A DNA stretch of 64,000 nt from positions 1-64,000 of the forward strand of contig NZ_JAAOIE010000003.1 in the NCBI RefSeq assembly GCF_011326755.1, in the 5' to 3' direction. Positions 43,559 through 52,897 of the stretch are shown piece by piece; the first letter of the stretch is position 1; the number at the start of each line of letters is the position of its first letter. The notes below the pieces were generated by a model that was not told the DNA's origin, made no database searches, and saw only the letters and a program-made list of their open reading frames with translations. This DNA comes from Cochlodiniinecator piscidefendens. GTDB taxonomy: Bacteria > Pseudomonadota > Alphaproteobacteria > Rhodobacterales > Rhodobacteraceae. The position numbers were made by a program, and so were the translations under genes.

Positions 43559-43951
43559 ATGACAGTTCTTTCTGACACACTTGCACTTTCCGCGAGCGGA
43601 ATGCGCGCTCAGGCCATTCGTTTGCGTCATTTGTCTGAAAATATCGCAAACGTGGACACGCCGGGTTACCACAGAAAAACCATAGCCTTTGAACAGGTTA
43701 TGGAAGGTGGGAACCGCAACGGCGAGGTGCAGGCTGGACCTGTGCAACTGGATCGCAGCGAATTAACCCAAATTTACGAACCGGGTCATCCGCTTGCGAA
43801 TGAGAACGGCTACTTTGATGGATCGAATGTCGATCTGGTGGTCGAAATTGCTGACTCGCGCGAAGCGCAACGCAGCTATGAGGCGAACCTCAAAATGTTC
43901 GATCAAGCGCGGCAAATGTCGCAAGGGTTGCTCGAACTACTTAGAAAATAA
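43559..43951 (+). CDS. flgC: Flagellar proximal rod protein FlgC
   Basis: The product is 130 residues. The rod signature ENIANVDTPGYHRKT is at 26-40 and the C-terminal EIADSREAQRSYEANLKMFDQARQM is typical of FlgC. It lies 15 bases after flgB with GGAGG upstream, and its stop shares one base with an in-frame ATG before fliE. Confidence 0.95.
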   Translation: MTVLSDTLALSASGMRAQAIRLRHLSENIANVDTPGYHRKTIAFEQVMEGGNRNGEVQAGPVQLDRSELTQIYEPGHPLANENGYFDGSNVDLVVEIADSREAQRSYEANLKMFDQARQMSQGLLELLRK

Positions 43952-43962
43952 TGGAGTACAGA

Positions 43963-44250
43963 ATGGACATCCGTTCCTCAATGGCCGCGCAGAATTACGC
44001 GGCAACACGACCCCTAACAGCACCTGACCCCGAGGCCGAAGGCAGTAATGTACTGGGTCAGGCCGCTTCCGAATTTGCCCAAGTTTTGCAACAGGGCGAA
44101 GAAACGGCAATGGCGACTATGGCCGGGCAGGCTGACCCTGCCGCTTTGGTTCAGGCTTTGGCGCAAACCGAACTCGCCGTTGAGGTCGCAGTGACGGTTC
44201 GCGACAAAGTTGTCGAAGCCTATCAAGAAATCCTGCGGATGCCTGTGTGA
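43963..44250 (+). CDS. fliE: Flagellar hook-basal body protein FliE
   Basis: The product is 95 residues from the ATG at 43963, chosen for GGAG 6 bases upstream; the ATG at 43951 overlapping the flgC stop would add four residues. FliE joins the MS ring to the rod. The second half, LVQALAQTELAVEVAVTVRDKVVEAYQEILRMPV, is the conserved FliE C-terminal helix ending. Confidence 0.92.
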   Translation: MDIRSSMAAQNYAATRPLTAPDPEAEGSNVLGQAASEFAQVLQQGEETAMATMAGQADPAALVQALAQTELAVEVAVTVRDKVVEAYQEILRMPV

Positions 44251-44253
44251 TCC

Positions 44254-44520
44254 ATGGACGAGGCAATTTTCTTTGACACGATGCGTCAGGCGCTCTGGAT
44301 CGCGGTAACAATCTCGGTGCCAATTTTGGTGGTCGCTTTGCTTGCCGGTTTGGCGATTGGCCTTTTTCAGGCGTTGACCTCAATCCAAGAGATGACCCTG
44401 ACCTTCGTGCCAAAGTTGATTGCGATCGTGGCTGTGTTTTGGGCCTCAATGGGGTTTATGACACAGACTCTCGTAAGCTTCTTTACTGAACGGCTTATAC
44501 CTCTCATTGCAGGAACTTAA
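44254..44520 (+). CDS. fliQ: Flagellar export gate protein FliQ
   Basis: The product is 88 residues with two membrane helices (about 15-38 and 50-75). FliQ packs around FliP-FliR in the export gate. ALTSIQEMTLTFVPKL (44-59) is the family's conserved loop. It follows fliE by 3 bases. Confidence 0.95.
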   Translation: MDEAIFFDTMRQALWIAVTISVPILVVALLAGLAIGLFQALTSIQEMTLTFVPKLIAIVAVFWASMGFMTQTLVSFFTERLIPLIAGT

Positions 44521-44523
44521 TTC

Positions 44524-45240
44524 ATGGAAGCAGCAACCTATACCACGCTCACCCGTCAATCCGGTTTACGCCGTGAGATGCAAGTCGTGGCAAATAACAT
44601 AGCCAATATTTCGACCACCGGTTTTCGGCGCGAAGGATTGGTGTTTTCTGAATACATCAGCGAAATTGAAGGCCAAAGCCGATCTATCTCGATGGCGACT
44701 GCAAATGTTCAATTCAATGAACATGCGCAGGGACCGCTGTCACATACCGGTGGTACATTTGATTTCGCAGTCGAAGGCGAAGGGTTTTTCCTGATTGAAA
44801 CCCCAGAAGGGGAGCAATTGACCCGCAACGGGTCTTTTACCCCGGATGCTAATGGTGAACTTGTCACGCATGACGGGTACCGTGTTTTAGATCTTGGTGG
44901 TGCGCCGATTTTTATCCCACCAGATGCTGGCCCAATTGCGAGTGCATCTGATGGAACATTGTCTGCTGGCGGTCAGCCATTAGCGCAAATCGGCCTATTC
45001 AACCCGATTGATATGTCTGAACTCAGCCGACGAAACGGCGTACGGTTTGCTGTCGAAAATGGCGTGGAGCCAATTGAAGGCTCACCGATACTTCAGGGCT
45101 TTTTAGAAGATTCAAATGTGAACCCGGTGATGGAAATCGCACGGATGATCGAAGTGCAACGCGCCTATGAACAAGGGAAGGGCCTTATGGACAAAGAGGA
45201 TGAACGTATTCGTGGCGTCCTCCAAACTTTAGGTCGTTAG
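44524..45240 (+). CDS. flgF: Flagellar rod protein FlgF
   Basis: The product is 238 residues. The N-terminal signature is VVANNIANISTTGFRREG (21-38), followed by VEGEGFFLIETPEGEQLTRNGSF and the C-terminal MIEVQRAYEQGKGLMDKEDERIR. It belongs to the proximal rod, between flgC/B and flgG. A start after 3 bases from fliQ has weak ribosome site, suggesting coupling. Confidence 0.95.
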   Translation: MEAATYTTLTRQSGLRREMQVVANNIANISTTGFRREGLVFSEYISEIEGQSRSISMATANVQFNEHAQGPLSHTGGTFDFAVEGEGFFLIETPEGEQLTRNGSFTPDANGELVTHDGYRVLDLGGAPIFIPPDAGPIASASDGTLSAGGQPLAQIGLFNPIDMSELSRRNGVRFAVENGVEPIEGSPILQGFLEDSNVNPVMEIARMIEVQRAYEQGKGLMDKEDERIRGVLQTLGR

Positions 45241-45255
45241 AGAAAGGATTTCACA

Positions 45256-46041
45256 ATGCGTGCTTTAACAATTGCAGCCACGGGTATGAGCGCCCAACAG
45301 ATGCGGGTGGAAACCATTTCCAACAATCTCGCGAATATGAACACCACTGGGTATAATGCGCGACGGGCTGAATTTGCGGATTTGCACTATCAACAACATT
45401 CAAGAGCTGGTTCCATCAGTTCTGCTGATGGCACAGTGATGCCCACGGGCGTTCAGCTTGGTTTGGGGGTGCGCCCGGCTTCGGTTACGATGGAACTTGC
45501 TCAAGGATCGCTGAGCCAAACTGGCGGTGATTTGGATGTTGCTATTGAAGGCAGCGGTTTTATTGAAATTACGCTTCCATCTGGAAGTGCAGCCTACACC
45601 CGTGATGGCGGATTGAAACGTTCTGCTGACGGGCAGTTGGTGAACTCTGATGGGTATCCCGTAGCCCCAGATATTACGATTCCGTCCGATACACGAAGCG
45701 TTTCGATCAACGGAAATGGCGAAGTTTACGCTCACTTTACCGATCAAGTCGCACCGCAATTATTGGGGCAATTTACATTGTCTAACTTTACCAACGCCAA
45801 AGGGCTTGAGGCTATTGGTGGAAATCTATTCGTTGAAACCTCGGCGTCCGGTCCTGCAATTTCCGGTGCTCCAGGCGAAGATGGGTTGGGGACGTTGCGC
45901 CAAGGTTACTTGGAAAACTCATCCGTAGATGCCGTGCGAGAAATTACAGAGCTGATTGAAGCACAGCGCGGATATGAATTGAATGCCAAAGTTATTACTG
46001 CGGCAGATCAAATGATGGCAGCTGCGGCACAGGTGCGCTGA
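45256..46041 (+). CDS. flgG: Flagellar distal rod protein FlgG
   Basis: The product is 261 residues, the usual FlgG length. ETISNNLANMNTTGYNARRAEF (20-41), AIEGSGFIEITLPSG and the C-terminal VREITELIEAQRGYELNAKVITAADQM are diagnostic. AGAAAGGA precedes the start. The stop overlaps the flgA start by one base. Confidence 0.96.
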   Translation: MRALTIAATGMSAQQMRVETISNNLANMNTTGYNARRAEFADLHYQQHSRAGSISSADGTVMPTGVQLGLGVRPASVTMELAQGSLSQTGGDLDVAIEGSGFIEITLPSGSAAYTRDGGLKRSADGQLVNSDGYPVAPDITIPSDTRSVSINGNGEVYAHFTDQVAPQLLGQFTLSNFTNAKGLEAIGGNLFVETSASGPAISGAPGEDGLGTLRQGYLENSSVDAVREITELIEAQRGYELNAKVITAADQMMAAAAQVR

Positions 46042-46463
46042 TGAAACGAGTTCTTGCCAGTATATGTTTTGCTATGATGGCAACCAGTGTGTGTGCCGAA
46101 GTGGTCGTAGCATCGCGAACCATACGCAGCCATACGATGTTAACAGAGCAGGATTTGCTGCTTAACGTTGGTGAGGTTCCCGGTACTTACACTGCGATAG
46201 AACAATTGATTGGGCAAGAATCCCGTGTGGTTTTGTATGCGGGGCGACCTATACGATCAGGTGAAGTTGGGCCGGCAGCAATTATCGAAAGAAATCAAAT
46301 TATTACGCTTGTCTATAATGGCGGTGGCCTGATGATCGCTACCGAAGGTCGTGCGATGGGACGTGCGGCACCAGGCGAACGGTTGCGCGTCATGAACTTG
46401 TCTTCACGCAGCACTGTTACTGGGCAAGTCGCAGAGGACGGAACGGTTTACGTAGGCCAATGA
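46041..46463 (+). CDS. flgA: Flagellar P-ring assembly chaperone FlgA
   Basis: The product is 140 residues, a short FlgA. Residues 1-19 are a signal peptide ending in VCAE, then a SAF domain (VVASRTIRSHTMLTEQDLLLNVG, LYAGRPIRSGEVG) and a second beta lobe ending in GQVAEDGTVYVGQ. It helps polymerise FlgI in the periplasm. flgI itself is not in the window. Confidence 0.92.
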   Translation: MKRVLASICFAMMATSVCAEVVVASRTIRSHTMLTEQDLLLNVGEVPGTYTAIEQLIGQESRVVLYAGRPIRSGEVGPAAIIERNQIITLVYNGGGLMIATEGRAMGRAAPGERLRVMNLSSRSTVTGQVAEDGTVYVGQ

Positions 46464-46474
46464 TGGAATATCGG

Positions 46475-47200
46475 ATGAAAAAAGTAGCAACTTTGACATT
46501 ATTGATCGCTGCAACGGCTTGCGGACGACTAGAAGAGGTCGGACGCGCGCCGAGCTTTACACCTTTGGAAGGAAATCAGGAACAACACGCGATGCTGGTT
46601 CCCGGATTACCTGCGGAAATTACTCCTACGCGCCCTGCGGATCAGGCGTCCCTTTGGACCGGATCTCGTGGTTCTTTGTTGGGGGATCGTCGTGCAATGC
46701 AGCGTGGGGATATTCTAACGGTTGTTATCGAAATTGATGATAGCGCTGAAATTTCAAACTCGACGGCGCGCAATAGAAGCGGGTCGGAAAATCTAGGCAT
46801 AAATGGGTTGTTTGGAATCCCACAGCGATTGGATGAACGTCTGCCTGCGGGGGCCAGTATGGCCGATGCTATTAATACCACGTCTACCAGTGCGTCGGCT
46901 GGAACAGGTAACGTTAGACGGAATGAAAAGCTGGAGCTTCGCGTTGCAGCTACCATCGTCGATGTTTTACCGAATGGTGTTTTGTCGCTTCAGGGCAGTC
47001 AAGAAGTCCGGGTGAATTTTGAGCTGCGGGAACTCTTGGTAACAGGTTTTGTGCGGCCAGAAGATATCTCGCGGCAAAATGAAATCACGTACGACAAGAT
47101 CGCATCTGCACGCATTTCTTATGGTGGGCGCGGACAAATTACAGATGTTCAGCAACCACGCTATGGCCAGCAAATTCTGGACATTGTGGTGCCGTTCTAA
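46475..47200 (+). CDS. flgH: Flagellar L-ring lipoprotein FlgH
   Basis: The product is 241 residues from the ATG at 46475; starts at 46460 or 46463, overlapping flgA, add a non-signal extension. A lipoprotein signal peptide ends in the lipobox AATAC (Cys at residue 16). The L-ring signature GSLLGDRRAMQRGDILTVVIEIDD and LSLQGSQEVRVNFELRELLVTGFVRPEDIS are clear. It forms the outer-membrane ring of the basal body. Confidence 0.95.
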   Translation: MKKVATLTLLIAATACGRLEEVGRAPSFTPLEGNQEQHAMLVPGLPAEITPTRPADQASLWTGSRGSLLGDRRAMQRGDILTVVIEIDDSAEISNSTARNRSGSENLGINGLFGIPQRLDERLPAGASMADAINTTSTSASAGTGNVRRNEKLELRVAATIVDVLPNGVLSLQGSQEVRVNFELRELLVTGFVRPEDISRQNEITYDKIASARISYGGRGQITDVQQPRYGQQILDIVVPF

Positions 47201-47214
47201 GAAAGGAAGCTGTT

Positions 47215-47715
47215 TTGGGTAAAATATTTCCAATACTATTGGCCCTTATCGGAACTGGGGCAGGTGTCGGTGCCGGTATTTTTTTGAAACCTGAATCTGA
47301 AGAGGTTGTGCAAATCAATCCATGTGGTCCAGGCGACGAAGGTCACGTGGTGGCTCACGAAGAACCCGAATCCGAAAATGTGGACAACGCAACAGTCGAA
47401 TATATTCGCTTGAGCAATCAGTTTGTTGTGCCGGTTATCGAAGAAGGGCATGTTGCGGCGTTGGTCGTTATGGCTCTTAGCTTGGAAATTGAGCCGGGCA
47501 ACAGCGAAACGGTGTTTTCTCACGAACCAAAATTGAGAGACGCGTTTTTACAGGTTTTGTTTGACCACGCAAATGCAGGCGGTTTCGAAGGTGCATTTAC
47601 AGGCGCATCAAAGATGTTGTTGCTTAGAAATGCGCTATCCGAAGTCGCACGCAGAGAATTAGGGCCAATGGCGTTGAGTGTTTTGATCCATGATATTAAC
47701 CGGCAAGATGCTTAA
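47215..47715 (+). CDS. Second FliL-like membrane protein after flgH
   Basis: The product is 166 residues from a TTG start with AAAGGAAG 6 bases upstream; no ATG fits the frame. One membrane helix (3-25) is followed by an acidic linker and a periplasmic domain whose ending, HEPKLRDAFLQVLFDHANAGGF and LRNALSEVARRELGPMALSVLIHDINRQ, resembles FliL. The bona fide fliL is at 57145, so this would be a second FliL-family protein, perhaps modifying stator or ring function. It is the last gene of the flgB operon and converges on the next gene 1 base away. Confidence 0.7.
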   Translation: MGKIFPILLALIGTGAGVGAGIFLKPESEEVVQINPCGPGDEGHVVAHEEPESENVDNATVEYIRLSNQFVVPVIEEGHVAALVVMALSLEIEPGNSETVFSHEPKLRDAFLQVLFDHANAGGFEGAFTGASKMLLLRNALSEVARRELGPMALSVLIHDINRQDA

Positions 47716-47716
47716 C

Positions 47717-48103
47717 TCAGAGCGTTTTGTTTCGGTCTTTGCGCAGCATTTCTAATTGCGCGGCTTCCGCTAGTTTTTGAATAGCCATATTTCGACCAAA
47801 AGAAATCTTAGCCTTTGCGGTTAAGGTTTCTTTTTCGACTCGAATCTTGGCGAGCTCTGCAAGCTTCTCTCGAATACGCATGTTGCACCAACGGGCGACT
47901 GCGTCCCCTTGTGTGGCTGCAAACCCTAAATCCTCCATAGTGTGTTCCGTAGGAAATTTTAGGCCGGTGCGGGATTTTTCACGCAGAGCTGCGATATCCG
48001 CGTTGAGGGCGCTCTCTTTGCTGTTTAGTGCTTTGACGGCCTGTAGGTCCGTATCTAACGCGAGTTGTGTTAACTCTTCCAGCGCATTCAGTTTATTTGG
48101 CAT
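47717..48103 (-). CDS. Small coiled-coil protein downstream of flhB, unknown
   Basis: The product is 128 residues from the ATG at 48103, which overlaps flhB by 11 bases; a longer frame upstream is the antisense-like continuation of flhB sequence. It is almost wholly helical and charged (residues 5-60 and 85-125 as heptad-like helices), with no signal or membrane part. Position and shape recall FliJ, the stalk protein that activates FliI, but no FliJ sequence signature was recognised. A chaperone or export accessory role is an inference. Confidence 0.6.
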   Translation of the reverse strand: MPNKLNALEELTQLALDTDLQAVKALNSKESALNADIAALREKSRTGLKFPTEHTMEDLGFAATQGDAVARWCNMRIREKLAELAKIRVEKETLTAKAKISFGRNMAIQKLAEAAQLEMLRKDRNKTL

Positions 48104-49196
48104 TGGCTTTGCTCCGGATCGATTTGGCTTTTTCACGCATCGCTTCTGCAAAGCGAATAGCTGCGGCGACTGCGGCGTAGTTGTCTGGTGGAATGTCATT
48201 CCCAATGTCCACAGTCGCGTAAATCGCGCGCGCCGTAGGGGGGTCACTGTGAATTGGTACGCCCGCTTCGTGAGCCGTTTCGCGGATGCGGGCAGCCACT
48301 TCGTCAACGCCTTTGGCGACGCAAGTTGGAGCGCGGCCTTCAGCGCGATTCCACTTTAGTGCAACGGCGTAATGAGTGGGGTTAACTATGATGACATCCG
48401 CATTTGGAACATCAGCCAACATCTGGTTCATTGCGATATCGTACCCACGCTGCCTGCGTTGCTGTTTCATGTGGGGATCGCCATCTTGCTGTTTGGTTTC
48501 GTCCGTTATTTCCTTTCGCGACATTCTATTTTTTCGCTCATGTTCATTTTGTTGAAAGAGATAATCAATGCCCCCGATGCCCAGGGCAATGAAGAGTACG
48601 ATGGACAAAAATTGAATGATCAGATCGCCAATGGCAGCGCCAATTAAAGTCGGCGGAAGGTGGACGACCCCCATCAAAAGATCGATTTTCCCAAATAAAA
48701 ACACCCACAAAACGATCGCATAAATAATGAGCTTTGAAGCGCTTTTCGCAAATTCGAATAACCCACTGCGCCCGAACTTGTTTTTTGCATTTGAGATCAG
48801 AGAGATACGGGACAGCTTGGGTATTAGCTTATCTGGTGCAAAGACATAGTTCTTCTGCAAAATTAGCATGAGAACTAGGGCCGCGATCGGGATGCCAAAC
48901 AGTGCGGATAGCGAAGGGGCTAGCGTGCCAAGCAATCGTGCGGTGACAGGGGTTGCATTTCCTTCAAAAAACATAGGTGCAAGTTGATCAGGTTGGCCGA
49001 TCAAAATCGCCATGGCTGTTCCAACGCTTTGTAAAACATAAAAACCAACGACAGACAGGGCGAGCAAAAAACCAGCGTAGACCGCGGCAGTATTTAAATC
49101 GGCCGACTTGGCGAATTCGCCTTTTTTACGGGCGTCATCCAGTTTTTTTTGGGTGGGTTCGTATTGCTTGTCTTCGTCTTCGGAGTTTTCTGACAT
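48093..49196 (-). CDS. flhB: Flagellar export switch protein FlhB
   Basis: The product is 367 residues. Four membrane helices occupy about 30-210; the cytosolic domain holds the self-cleavage site N-PTH (VIVNPTHYAVALKW, about 272-285), where cutting between N and P switches export from hook to filament proteins. The N-terminal EDEDKQYEPTQKKLDDARKKGE is also canonical. It starts immediately at the end of fliR. Confidence 0.96.
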   Translation of the reverse strand: MSENSEDEDKQYEPTQKKLDDARKKGEFAKSADLNTAAVYAGFLLALSVVGFYVLQSVGTAMAILIGQPDQLAPMFFEGNATPVTARLLGTLAPSLSALFGIPIAALVLMLILQKNYVFAPDKLIPKLSRISLISNAKNKFGRSGLFEFAKSASKLIIYAIVLWVFLFGKIDLLMGVVHLPPTLIGAAIGDLIIQFLSIVLFIALGIGGIDYLFQQNEHERKNRMSRKEITDETKQQDGDPHMKQQRRQRGYDIAMNQMLADVPNADVIIVNPTHYAVALKWNRAEGRAPTCVAKGVDEVAARIRETAHEAGVPIHSDPPTARAIYATVDIGNDIPPDNYAAVAAAIRFAEAMREKAKSIRSKANAK

Positions 49197-49972
49197 TAAC
49201 GTACTCCGAACGGATTGGCCAAATACTCAGAAAACGCTTCGACCCAGATTGTAAGTAAAATTGGGGAGATCATGAACAGAAGCAACAATCCTCCGGCGGT
49301 AATTGCGGGCGCACCAACCATCGCGACCATGAGCTGGGGCATGGCTTTATTGATGACGCCCAAAGCAATATTGTAAATAACGGAAGCAACAACAAAGGGC
49401 GCGGCCAAGCTAAAAGCCATGGCAAAGCTTTTGGATACTTGCTGAATACCCCATTCAGAAATGACACCGGGATGTGGAAAAACTCCATAGGGCAGGACAG
49501 AATAAGAATAAATGATGGCCTCAGCAATACGCACATGTAACCCGAGCAAGGTTGCAAGCGCTAAGCCACTAAACAATAGGATATGTCCCATAGCCGGCGC
49601 AGCTTCGATCGATCCACCGCCAAAGATTTGCGAAAGTGAGGTGACCTGAGCCGCAATAGCCCCCGCAACTTGCAGTGCCATGACAAACAATCGCAGGCCA
49701 AAACCAAGGGCTAGCCCTGCCAGAACTTCGGTTGCCAGGGCTATTGAAATCACGTCCGATTGGTCAAAACCAGCGGGTAATACAGGAATGATCGCTGGGG
49801 CTACGATGATGGTAAAGCACAGGGAAAGCCCCAGTTTTACGCGATTTGGGATGCTTTGTTCCCCAAATACAGGCAGGAAAGCCATCGCAGCGCTGACACG
49901 TAGAAACACTGCAAACCCAGCCAACATAGAGGCATGGGTCAGCGAGAGCATTTCTGCCGCCGCGTCCATCAT
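49196..49972 (-). CDS. fliR: Flagellar export gate protein FliR
   Basis: The product is 258 residues with about six membrane helices. FliR belongs to the FliP-FliQ-FliR gate. Conserved segments are FLRVSAAMAFLPVFGEQSIPNRVKLGLS (22-49) and LGFGLRLFVMALQVAGAIAAQVTSLS. Two ATGs (49972, 49969) both overlap the flhA stop, by 4 or 1 bases. Confidence 0.95.
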   Translation of the reverse strand: MMDAAAEMLSLTHASMLAGFAVFLRVSAAMAFLPVFGEQSIPNRVKLGLSLCFTIIVAPAIIPVLPAGFDQSDVISIALATEVLAGLALGFGLRLFVMALQVAGAIAAQVTSLSQIFGGGSIEAAPAMGHILLFSGLALATLLGLHVRIAEAIIYSYSVLPYGVFPHPGVISEWGIQQVSKSFAMAFSLAAPFVVASVIYNIALGVINKAMPQLMVAMVGAPAITAGGLLLLFMISPILLTIWVEAFSEYLANPFGVR

Positions 49973-52062
49973 GCGGGGACCAGACCAACGAGAGAGGGAC
50001 GCGCTTCGGTTCCGATTTCTTCGTAGGATAAAACAGGATTGTGGATGCCTTTTGCGGCCAAAAGCGTTTTTAGAAAACGTCGACGTCGGCGCGACGTGAT
50101 AATGGCAGGATACACCCCCATTTCACCTGATTTCGCGACACGTTCTGCGACACCGTTGGCAAGTTTATTAAAGTCATCCGGTGGCAAAGCAACGTCAGAT
50201 TGCCCCAGCGGGCCTTCGACTTGATAGGCTGCGAATGTGTCTTCCCATTCTTGGGCCAACTGGACGAGCGGGATTGTCCCGTCATCGCGTTTCATTTCCG
50301 CAACCAATTGAAAGCCGAGGCGTTGGCGAACATGTTCACAGATGGCCTCTGGGGGGGCTCCGCCGATGCGGGCCTCGGCCGTTGCTTCTAAAATGAGAGA
50401 AAGGTTTCGAATTGAAACACGTTCCTCCAGCAATAGGCGCATGACGCTGAGCAATAAATCAACTGGAACTTTATCCGGAACCAATTCATCAAGCATTTTT
50501 TGATTTGCATCGGCACGAACTGGGTCGCTGAGATTGGTAAATTCATCGAGCAATCTACGCAGTGCTTTGAGCGTAAGTAAGCGTGGAAAGTTGCGTTTTA
50601 TTACCTCTAGCAGATGGGTCGCCATGACCTCAGCCGAAGAGACGATTGTTGTGCCGGTTAGTGCCGCGTCTTCTTGACGATGTTGGTCGATCCAACGGGC
50701 AGGTGCACCATATACGGGCTCTCTGACGTCTTGGCCCGGAGGTAGCAAATCAGCTGATTCAGCAACAAGCGCGAGCACTTTTTCAGGGAATAGAACATCG
50801 CGCACCTGTTCAACGCCTTGGATACGAATTACGTAGCTACCGGGCCGCAGCGAGGCATCGTCCGTCAGGCGGATTTCAGGGAGGATCAACCCGAACGAAG
50901 TCGCAACATGATTACGCATATTGGAGATACGAGAATCTAGCCCGGTTGCTGGATCTAAAATCATGCTTACTAAGTCTGGCGCGAATTCGACGTGAATATC
51001 ATCCAAATCTAACATATCACCAATTGAGGGTTCTTTGGTCTCAACCGGAGTTTCATGTAACGCATTTTGGGCTAACGCCTCAGCTGCGATTTTCTTTTCT
51101 CCTAAATACCAAGCGGCGGCCCCTAGGGTCAGGGCCCCTAGCATGAATGGGAGGAAGGGAAGCCCGGGCACCAATGCAAAGAGTGCCATGAGGACGGCGA
51201 CCGTAGCAATGGCGCTCGGGTAACGGCCAATTTGTTCTAAAATGGCCGTATCTGTGGCCCCAGTTGAGCCACCACGAGCAAGCAATAGAGCAGCAGCGAT
51301 AGAAATGATAACTGCTGGAATTTGTGTGACTAGCCCGTCGCCGATTGTCAAAATGGCGTAGGTTTCAAATGCCTGGGATATCGGCATGTCGTGAATGACG
51401 ACGCCCATTATCAGACCCATCACTAGATTGAGCAGTGTGATCAAAAGACCCGCGGTGGCGTCCCCTTTTACAAACTTGGAGGCACCGTCTAAAGAACCGA
51501 AAAAGGTTGTTTCGGCTTGCTCTGTTTCGCGTCGCTTTTTGGCCTCGTCATGATCAATCGCTCCGGCTGACATATCTGCATCAATGGCGAGCTGTTTGCC
51601 GGGCATTGCATCAAGTGCAAATCGCGCACCAACCTCTGCCATGCGGCCTGCGCCCTTGGTGATCACAATAAAATTCACGATCATCAGCACGCCAAATACG
51701 ACAAGACCCATGAACACGCTGCCGCCCATGATGAAATTGGCAAAACCTTCAATCACGTTACCTGCGGCAGACGTGCCGGTATGACCCTCGCCTATGATAA
51801 GTTTAGTCGAGGAAACGTTTAACGACAGGCGCAGCATGAGTGATGCCAGCAACACTGTTGGAAAAGCAGAGAAATCCAAAGGTCTTTGGATAAACAGGGT
51901 TACGGTGAACATCAAAATTGCCAGAGCAAAGGATGTTGCGAGGCCAATATCCAACATCCAAGCGGGAACAGGCAAAATCATCATTACGATCACAGCCATC
52001 AGCGCTAACGCAAGCAGGATGGTTGGTTGGAAAAGATCAGAAACGGAGAGGGAAAATTTCAT
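49969..52062 (-). CDS. flhA: Flagellar export protein FlhA
   Basis: The product is 697 residues. The N-terminal half has eight membrane helices with the FHIPEP-type loop (SFALAILMFTVTLFIQRPLDFSAFPTVLL and MPGKQLAIDADMSAGAIDHDEAKKRR), which carries proton-coupled export; residues 340-697 are the cytosolic docking domain. It follows the transglycosylase gene by 3 bases and is coupled to fliR. Confidence 0.97.
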   Translation of the reverse strand: MKFSLSVSDLFQPTILLALALMAVIVMMILPVPAWMLDIGLATSFALAILMFTVTLFIQRPLDFSAFPTVLLASLMLRLSLNVSSTKLIIGEGHTGTSAAGNVIEGFANFIMGGSVFMGLVVFGVLMIVNFIVITKGAGRMAEVGARFALDAMPGKQLAIDADMSAGAIDHDEAKKRRETEQAETTFFGSLDGASKFVKGDATAGLLITLLNLVMGLIMGVVIHDMPISQAFETYAILTIGDGLVTQIPAVIISIAAALLLARGGSTGATDTAILEQIGRYPSAIATVAVLMALFALVPGLPFLPFMLGALTLGAAAWYLGEKKIAAEALAQNALHETPVETKEPSIGDMLDLDDIHVEFAPDLVSMILDPATGLDSRISNMRNHVATSFGLILPEIRLTDDASLRPGSYVIRIQGVEQVRDVLFPEKVLALVAESADLLPPGQDVREPVYGAPARWIDQHRQEDAALTGTTIVSSAEVMATHLLEVIKRNFPRLLTLKALRRLLDEFTNLSDPVRADANQKMLDELVPDKVPVDLLLSVMRLLLEERVSIRNLSLILEATAEARIGGAPPEAICEHVRQRLGFQLVAEMKRDDGTIPLVQLAQEWEDTFAAYQVEGPLGQSDVALPPDDFNKLANGVAERVAKSGEMGVYPAIITSRRRRRFLKTLLAAKGIHNPVLSYEEIGTEARPSLVGLVPA

Positions 52063-52065
52063 GGG

Positions 52066-52824
52066 TCAATTTCCAATAAATGGGGTCACGGTACGCATCG
52101 CTGTTGTTGGGACAAGAGAGCCGCGCCCGGAATTTGCTTCGCCCTGCAATAGACGAAACCCGTTTTGCCTAACTGGTTGTGGGATGTTTGGGGGCGGCGT
52201 TTGGGGTGTGGTTGCGTTATAACTTGATGTAACTATGTCCGGAATTTCGGGAGCATCTTCGGTTAGCTGGGCCCGAAGCTGATCAAAGCGTGCACGATAC
52301 CGTTGCGCATATTGAGGTGTTCGCGAGTGGTAGGCACCAGCAGCAATACTCCAATCACCCATTTCATTGTATAGGCTGGTTAGAAACTGTGCGGCGTAGC
52401 GCGTGTTCGCAATGGGGTCGAACATTTCTTCTATTGAGGCAAAATTTTCGCCATGCCAGCGGTAGTTGATCTGAAAACACCCGACATCAAAACTGCGCGC
52501 GCCCCGCCCGTAGTTTTCCATGACATATGATAGCGCCTCATCGGGTGATTGGAACCATCGTCCGGTGCCTTCCATGTTCACCGTCCAGGGCCATGGGTGC
52601 ATTTCTCCTTGGGAACGGCGGCCTGTTTCCGTCAGCGATATGGCGCGCAAGACCGATAGGGGCACACCAGATTCTCGAGAGACTTGTATGGCTGCTTGAT
52701 TGCATATGGCTGAAACTGATGGGTTTATGACTGCGGCGCTGACGGTCGTATGGATGAAAACACAGCAAACAAATATTAGCTGTTTGCCATAGCGGGTCAT
52801 GAATTTGGGGACGATTCTCGTCAT
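52066..52824 (-). CDS. Lytic transglycosylase (SLT domain), flagellar-associated
   Basis: The product is 252 residues with the ATG at 52824 (52842 and 52800 are alternatives). Residues 10-30 form a signal peptide ending in VSA. The SLT fold follows: SGVPLSVLRAISLTETGRRSQG holds the catalytic Glu, and GCFQINYRWHGENFASIEEMFDPIANTRYAAQFL is the family's substrate groove motif. It would cut peptidoglycan to let the rod pass through the cell wall, replacing the muramidase domain of FlgJ. A Pro/Thr-rich tail from residue 200 is unassigned. Confidence 0.9.
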   Translation of the reverse strand: MTRIVPKFMTRYGKQLIFVCCVFIHTTVSAAVINPSVSAICNQAAIQVSRESGVPLSVLRAISLTETGRRSQGEMHPWPWTVNMEGTGRWFQSPDEALSYVMENYGRGARSFDVGCFQINYRWHGENFASIEEMFDPIANTRYAAQFLTSLYNEMGDWSIAAGAYHSRTPQYAQRYRARFDQLRAQLTEDAPEIPDIVTSSYNATTPQTPPPNIPQPVRQNGFRLLQGEANSGRGSLVPTTAMRTVTPFIGN

Positions 52825-52897
52825 TGATCGCTCTTCTAGCAATAGTGTTCTTAGAAACCCTATAAAGTTAAGGTTTACAAAGTGTGACCGATTGCCA

